Positions 60,096 through 64,000 of a DNA stretch of 64,000 nt are shown here, piece after piece (the first letter of the stretch is position 1; every line of letters starts with the position of its first letter). The DNA comes from Populus alba (lineage: Eukaryota > Streptophyta > Magnoliopsida > Malpighiales > Salicaceae). A program made the translations under genes and the position numbers. The stretch spans positions 7,440,001 to 7,504,000 of the forward strand of contig NC_133296.1 of assembly GCF_005239225.2 (NCBI RefSeq), written 5' to 3'. The notes under the pieces were generated by a model. The model worked only from the letters and a program-made list of their open reading frames with translations, had not been told where the DNA came from and made no database searches.

Positions 60096-60256
60096 GAAAC
60101 CTTGTCTCCTTTTTTTTTTTCAAGTTAAGAGTGAAAAAGTTTCCATACAATTCTAAATTTATTAAATGATACATTGGCTCACTTTTTAATTTCTCTTTTT
60201 TTTGTTTTATTTTTAAAAGTGTTTGGAAATATTATGTTACCATACACAATAAAAGA
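60096..60256. repeat. direct repeat, copy 2, right of the tandem array
   Basis: Second copy of the block at 57,944-58,116, in the same orientation and about 2.15 kb away. It starts directly after the last array unit, whereas about 300 bases separate copy 1 from the first unit. Confidence 0.75.
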
Positions 60257-61550
60257 AAGTTTATAATCACTAAAACAAAAGCCATATGTGGATTGGTTTT
60301 TTATTATTATTATTTGATTTTTTTCTTATTTTTTTTCAATTTTATCATTCAACATTGGTTTTATTATTTATTTTTTTCTTCTCAATTTTATAATTAAATA
60401 TTTGGTTTATTTTAAATTTTTTTCATATATTTTATTTCAATTTAATTTTTATAAGATTATTACAGTCTTAAACAAATGTTCCAATATTTGGGTAGTGCTT
60501 TGTTTTTCTTTTAGATTTATGTTTAAATGCACTAGAAAAAAATATTACTTAAATTTATCATGTTTCTCAAATAATATTATAGGTTTTTTTAGGAATCTTA
60601 ACATTTTGTTTCTAATTATTATATGCATAATATGAAAAAACTCATGAATATTTAATTAACATAAAAATTATGTTTTTTTATAAAAATTTTAATACATTTT
60701 TTTATATAATTTATTATATTTATCAATATTGTTTTTTCTAAAATTATATACGAAAAGCTAAGGATTTTTTTGAATGTTTCATTTTAAACTTGATTTTGAA
60801 ATCATAATAAATTAATTTAGGAAACAATGCTTGCAGTTTAAAAGACATCTTGATATTCGGGTTTATATGATCTCAATTACTGGAACAACTTATCAATCAT
60901 AATTTAGAAAAAAAAAACATGGTAATTTTTTTAAAATCAAATGCATACAAAGGTCTATCGAAACTTTAGCAGAGTTTTCCCTATACCGGGAGGTCCCAAG
61001 TTATTGACAATAACCTGTTACACTTCTATTAACCATTATCCAATCACGATCTAATTATCCCGAGTTTCATTTCCAACAATCAACATTAAATACAATCACA
61101 TTCTCTCAAACATTAATATAATAGAAATAAAGTGTTAAATGACACTAAATAAGTAAACACGGATACATGTAGATTATAAATACATGAAAATAAAATTTAA
61201 GTTCATAGATTTAATTTAAAAGATATTATTACAATTCAAGTCATGACAATTTTTTAAGATACAAAATATATAAGTATACTATTCAGCTAAAACTAGATAA
61301 AAAAAAAGATATAAATATTTGAAAATCAATCCTGTCACGAGTATGCTTGGAACAAATATAACATTGGAATATAAATATTATGAAAAAACACTATTAATAT
61401 TGGTAATCAAACAATTTATTCAAAACTAACATTCATTTATATTTCCCTAAAATTCCAGCTTGGTCCCTTTTTGGATTCTTTATAATGATTTCACTAATAT
61501 TTTCCATTCGATTCTTAATTTTCAACCAATAACACATATTTATATCTAAG
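60257..61550. other. AT-rich DNA with a retroelement-like motif
   Basis: AT-rich with no gene. A GC-richer line at 60,955-61,020 (CTTTAGCAGAGTTTTCCCTA, then CCGGGAGGTCCCAAG) resembles non-coding sequence I recall from plant LTR retroelements, but this is from memory only. Confidence 0.35.
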
Positions 61551-61554
61551 GATA

Positions 61555-62130
61555 ATTCCTTCAAGAAAGTGTCGATACCAATTTATTGGTATCATTAATC
61601 ATCCTTGATTGGATAGTTAATTATATTGTTTTTTTTTTCTTCCCACGACCTTAAGATGGTAATGTTAATACTAATGAATCTCATTAGTATCATTAGTCTC
61701 CCTCACCAGGACCGACTAATGAAATTTATCGTGAATGTCAATATCAATATAACCCCTTGATATCATGAACTATTCCTAACCCGAAATAGTTAATCAAGTC
61801 CAAACAGTACTATGAAATATCCTCGGAAATGCTAATGTCAAGGATTCTTGATGTCATTAGCCTCTAAACCATGAATAACTAATCAAGTTGCATGGAAATG
61901 CTGATATTGATGTAGCCCATCGATATCATTAACTATTCCTAACCTGTAATAGTTATTTGAGTTTAATATCCCCTATGTTCTAGTATAATCATGCTGATGT
62001 TAGTGAACCCTAATAACATCATTAACCTCATGTTCTCGGAGCCGACTAGTCAAATCCAGGAAAATATCGATATCAATGAAACCCATTTGTATTGTTAACT
62101 ATTTCCAACTGAAATAGTTAATCAAGTCTG
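61555..62130. repeat. tandem array of hairpin-forming units, about seven copies of 70-90 bp
   Basis: Each unit holds one stem of type GATATTGATG-loop-CATCGATATC and often a second of type AACTATT-loop-AATAGTT. Clear cases: ATACTAATG / CATTAGTAT (about 61,670-61,690), GCTAATGTCAAG / CTTGATGTCATTAGC (about 61,831-61,861), GATATTGATG / CATCGATATC (61,904-61,928) and GATGTTAGTG / TAATAACATC (about 61,992-62,017). The arms differ in sequence between units, yet pairing is kept. No frame crosses it. Confidence 0.75.
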
Positions 62131-64000
62131 TTTCTATTTCTCATTTATTACATTAGATGCTTTTCTATTGGCAACATTTATATATAAAATCCAAAAACTA
62201 AACAAGCTTTCATAATTATGTACATTTAAAAAAGATATGGGTGTAAAACACTTACTTGTTGTAGAAGCTCATCTCGTGCTTCCTTGCTACTGTTGTGTAG
62301 CTCTTGCGGTCCTTTTTGTATTCATAGGTATACCATATTATTTTCTATTCAAGTTATATTTCTTTTAATAACAATAAAATAAGCAAATATTGACTTCCCT
62401 TCAACAATTTCTTCCTTCACGTTTGTGTTTCCCATTACATCCGTTAAGATTATTGCTCTTTATTTATTTATTTAATCATAACTAACATTACAAATCTTGG
62501 TTTTGAACATGGCTTATTTCCTTTGAATGTTAAAACATAGAACTACACACTTTTTGAAGGAAAAGAAACTCAAGTTTGCCCCTAACGCATCTAAATTACT
62601 TGTTTTAGCAACTTGTTGAAATTGCCAGCAGAAATAGAAGCTCGAGCTCTCCTTGGAGTTTTACCTATATCTGGAGTTCTAGAACTCCACATTAAGCAAG
62701 ATCAGCCTTAGAAAGATAACATCCTTGGATATAACTTCTATGAAATGACAAATTCTATCATTTTTAGGCTTGAATCCCTTATAGAAGTTAAGGAGATGAA
62801 TTTGTCTAATTTTGTCAATGTTTTAAATGAACCATCAAACATCCTAATTTTCCACTCTCCCTTCAAAACAACCATTTGTTCACATTATAAATAATACATG
62901 ACAAGCAATTTACAAATAAAATCATAAATTCTTTTCTTCCAATTCACCCCTAATGGGTGACCACCTTTGCTTCTTTAACCATTAAATTTTTCTCTTTGGT
63001 ATCTCTACATAATTTTACATTCAAGACAATCTTCAATACTCTAATTAATTCAATTTCACTTAATTCTACATTTTCCTCAAATTCTACTTAAGAACCCTAA
63101 CTTAAATTCAAGATTAATACACCAATTCATAATCGAATTTAAATTAGCTTACACAATCAAGTTCAGGGCTCCTTACCTAGTGATAAATTTGATTTCGATC
63201 CTTAACTAGTCGAAAAATTTTGACTCCTTCCTTTTTGCACAATAATCAGCCCCCACTCTCTTCCTCACTCCCCATAATTTTCTTTACTTGTTTCTTGCTA
63301 ATTTTCTTGCCTAATGATGTTTTTCCTATCAATTGATCTAAACCTTGTGTAAACTTAGCAATTTTTTTTTATGTTTCTCTCTCAAATTTTGGTGGAAAAA
63401 TTCAATTCTCTCTCCTCCCTTTTGTTGTTGTTGTAATCGGCTTTAAGGAGAAGAAAAATGGGTATTTATAATCTCATTTTTTTTATTTGACATTTGACCC
63501 CATTACATATGTTTTTTATTTTTGATCCTTTTCTTTCTTTCTTTTACTATTTGAATTGCACTCATTTTTATCTTTTATAATTTCACCCCTTAATATTTGA
63601 ATTTAATTTGTTTTCCTTATATTTAACCATACTCTTTTTATATTCAAGTTAATTAAAACTCTTCTTTCTTTTATTTTTTATATTTTAAAATATCTTACTC
63701 GGGAAATTCTTATTAGAAAAATTTTCAATCCCTAATTTATTTTTTTTATACATTAATTATCTCATTTTTCTTTTTCCATCTACATTATTTTTAATTTATG
63801 TAAAAGTTTATTCCCGAGATTTACAAAGTTGAATATCGGTTTTGAAAATGTTTATTTTTTTATTGTGTAATTAAATAAATAATATTTTTAAAAAAACACA
63901 AAGTCATGTTAAGTGTTTTTAAATTTGTCTTAATAGATCAACTTTAATGAAAATATCAAATATTTCCCATAACCTAAATATTTTTCTATATTTAAAATCT
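62131..64000. other. intergenic DNA to the end of the window, no gene seen
   Basis: AT-rich with pyrimidine-rich plus strand. The block 62,940-63,470 (with GGTATTTATAATCTC near its end) resembles an LTR-type leader on the minus strand, but no partner repeat or coding domain is present within the window. Confidence 0.4.

Overview
This is plant nuclear DNA, almost certainly from a woody dicot, with poplar or willow (Salicaceae) as the best guess. It is very AT-rich. It has intron-containing genes with GT-AG junctions, a plant-only growth-regulating factor (GRF) with an intact miR396 site, and large intergenic spaces full of small non-autonomous transposons. I found no bacterial-style operons, rRNA, complete tRNA or CRISPR array. 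The genus is inferred from recalled protein resemblance and was not tested.

Only three protein-coding genes can be supported in 64 kb. (1) A GRF transcription factor on the plus strand at 11,717-16,196: four coding exons, 340 residues, QLQ and WRC domains. (2) A GTG1/COLD1-type GPCR-like membrane protein (Golgi pH regulator family) on the plus strand at 31,303-41,274: 13 coding exons rebuilt junction by junction into an uninterrupted 469-residue reading frame. (3) An intronless F-box/kelch-repeat protein on the minus strand at 45,790-47,130: 446 residues, with a probable intron in its 5' UTR. They are neighbours but belong to no evident common pathway: growth control by transcription, membrane/ion or cold/ABA signalling, and ubiquitin-ligase substrate selection.

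The rest is repeat-rich. A Tourist-like MITE group with 3-bp target duplications (TTA, TAA, TTC or TGA) and TGTTTG-containing ends occurs as about 200-bp copies at 0.46, 9.98, 10.6, 18.4, 26.7, 30.5 and 34.0 kb. Two about 796-bp relatives lie at 17.6 and 57.1 kb, the second packed with palindromes. One 200-bp copy abuts the first 796-bp copy and shares its TAA. A tRNA-derived SINE lies at 4.6 kb. Two Helitron-like 3' ends (CTAG followed by T) lie at 8,230 and 49,327.

Several tandem arrays stand out: a GC- and CpG-rich minisatellite at 28.9-29.2 kb; a dispersed roughly 110-240-bp repeat carried in opposite orientations at 48.7-49.3 kb and 58.4-60.1 kb, the latter flanked by long direct repeats; and a hairpin-forming tandem array at 61.56-62.13 kb. 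No transposase, reverse transcriptase, integrase or Helitron Rep/helicase frame was seen, so all elements look non-autonomous or decayed. The most unusual structures are the palindrome-rich 796-bp elements and the double-hairpin array. I see no convincing new multi-gene system.
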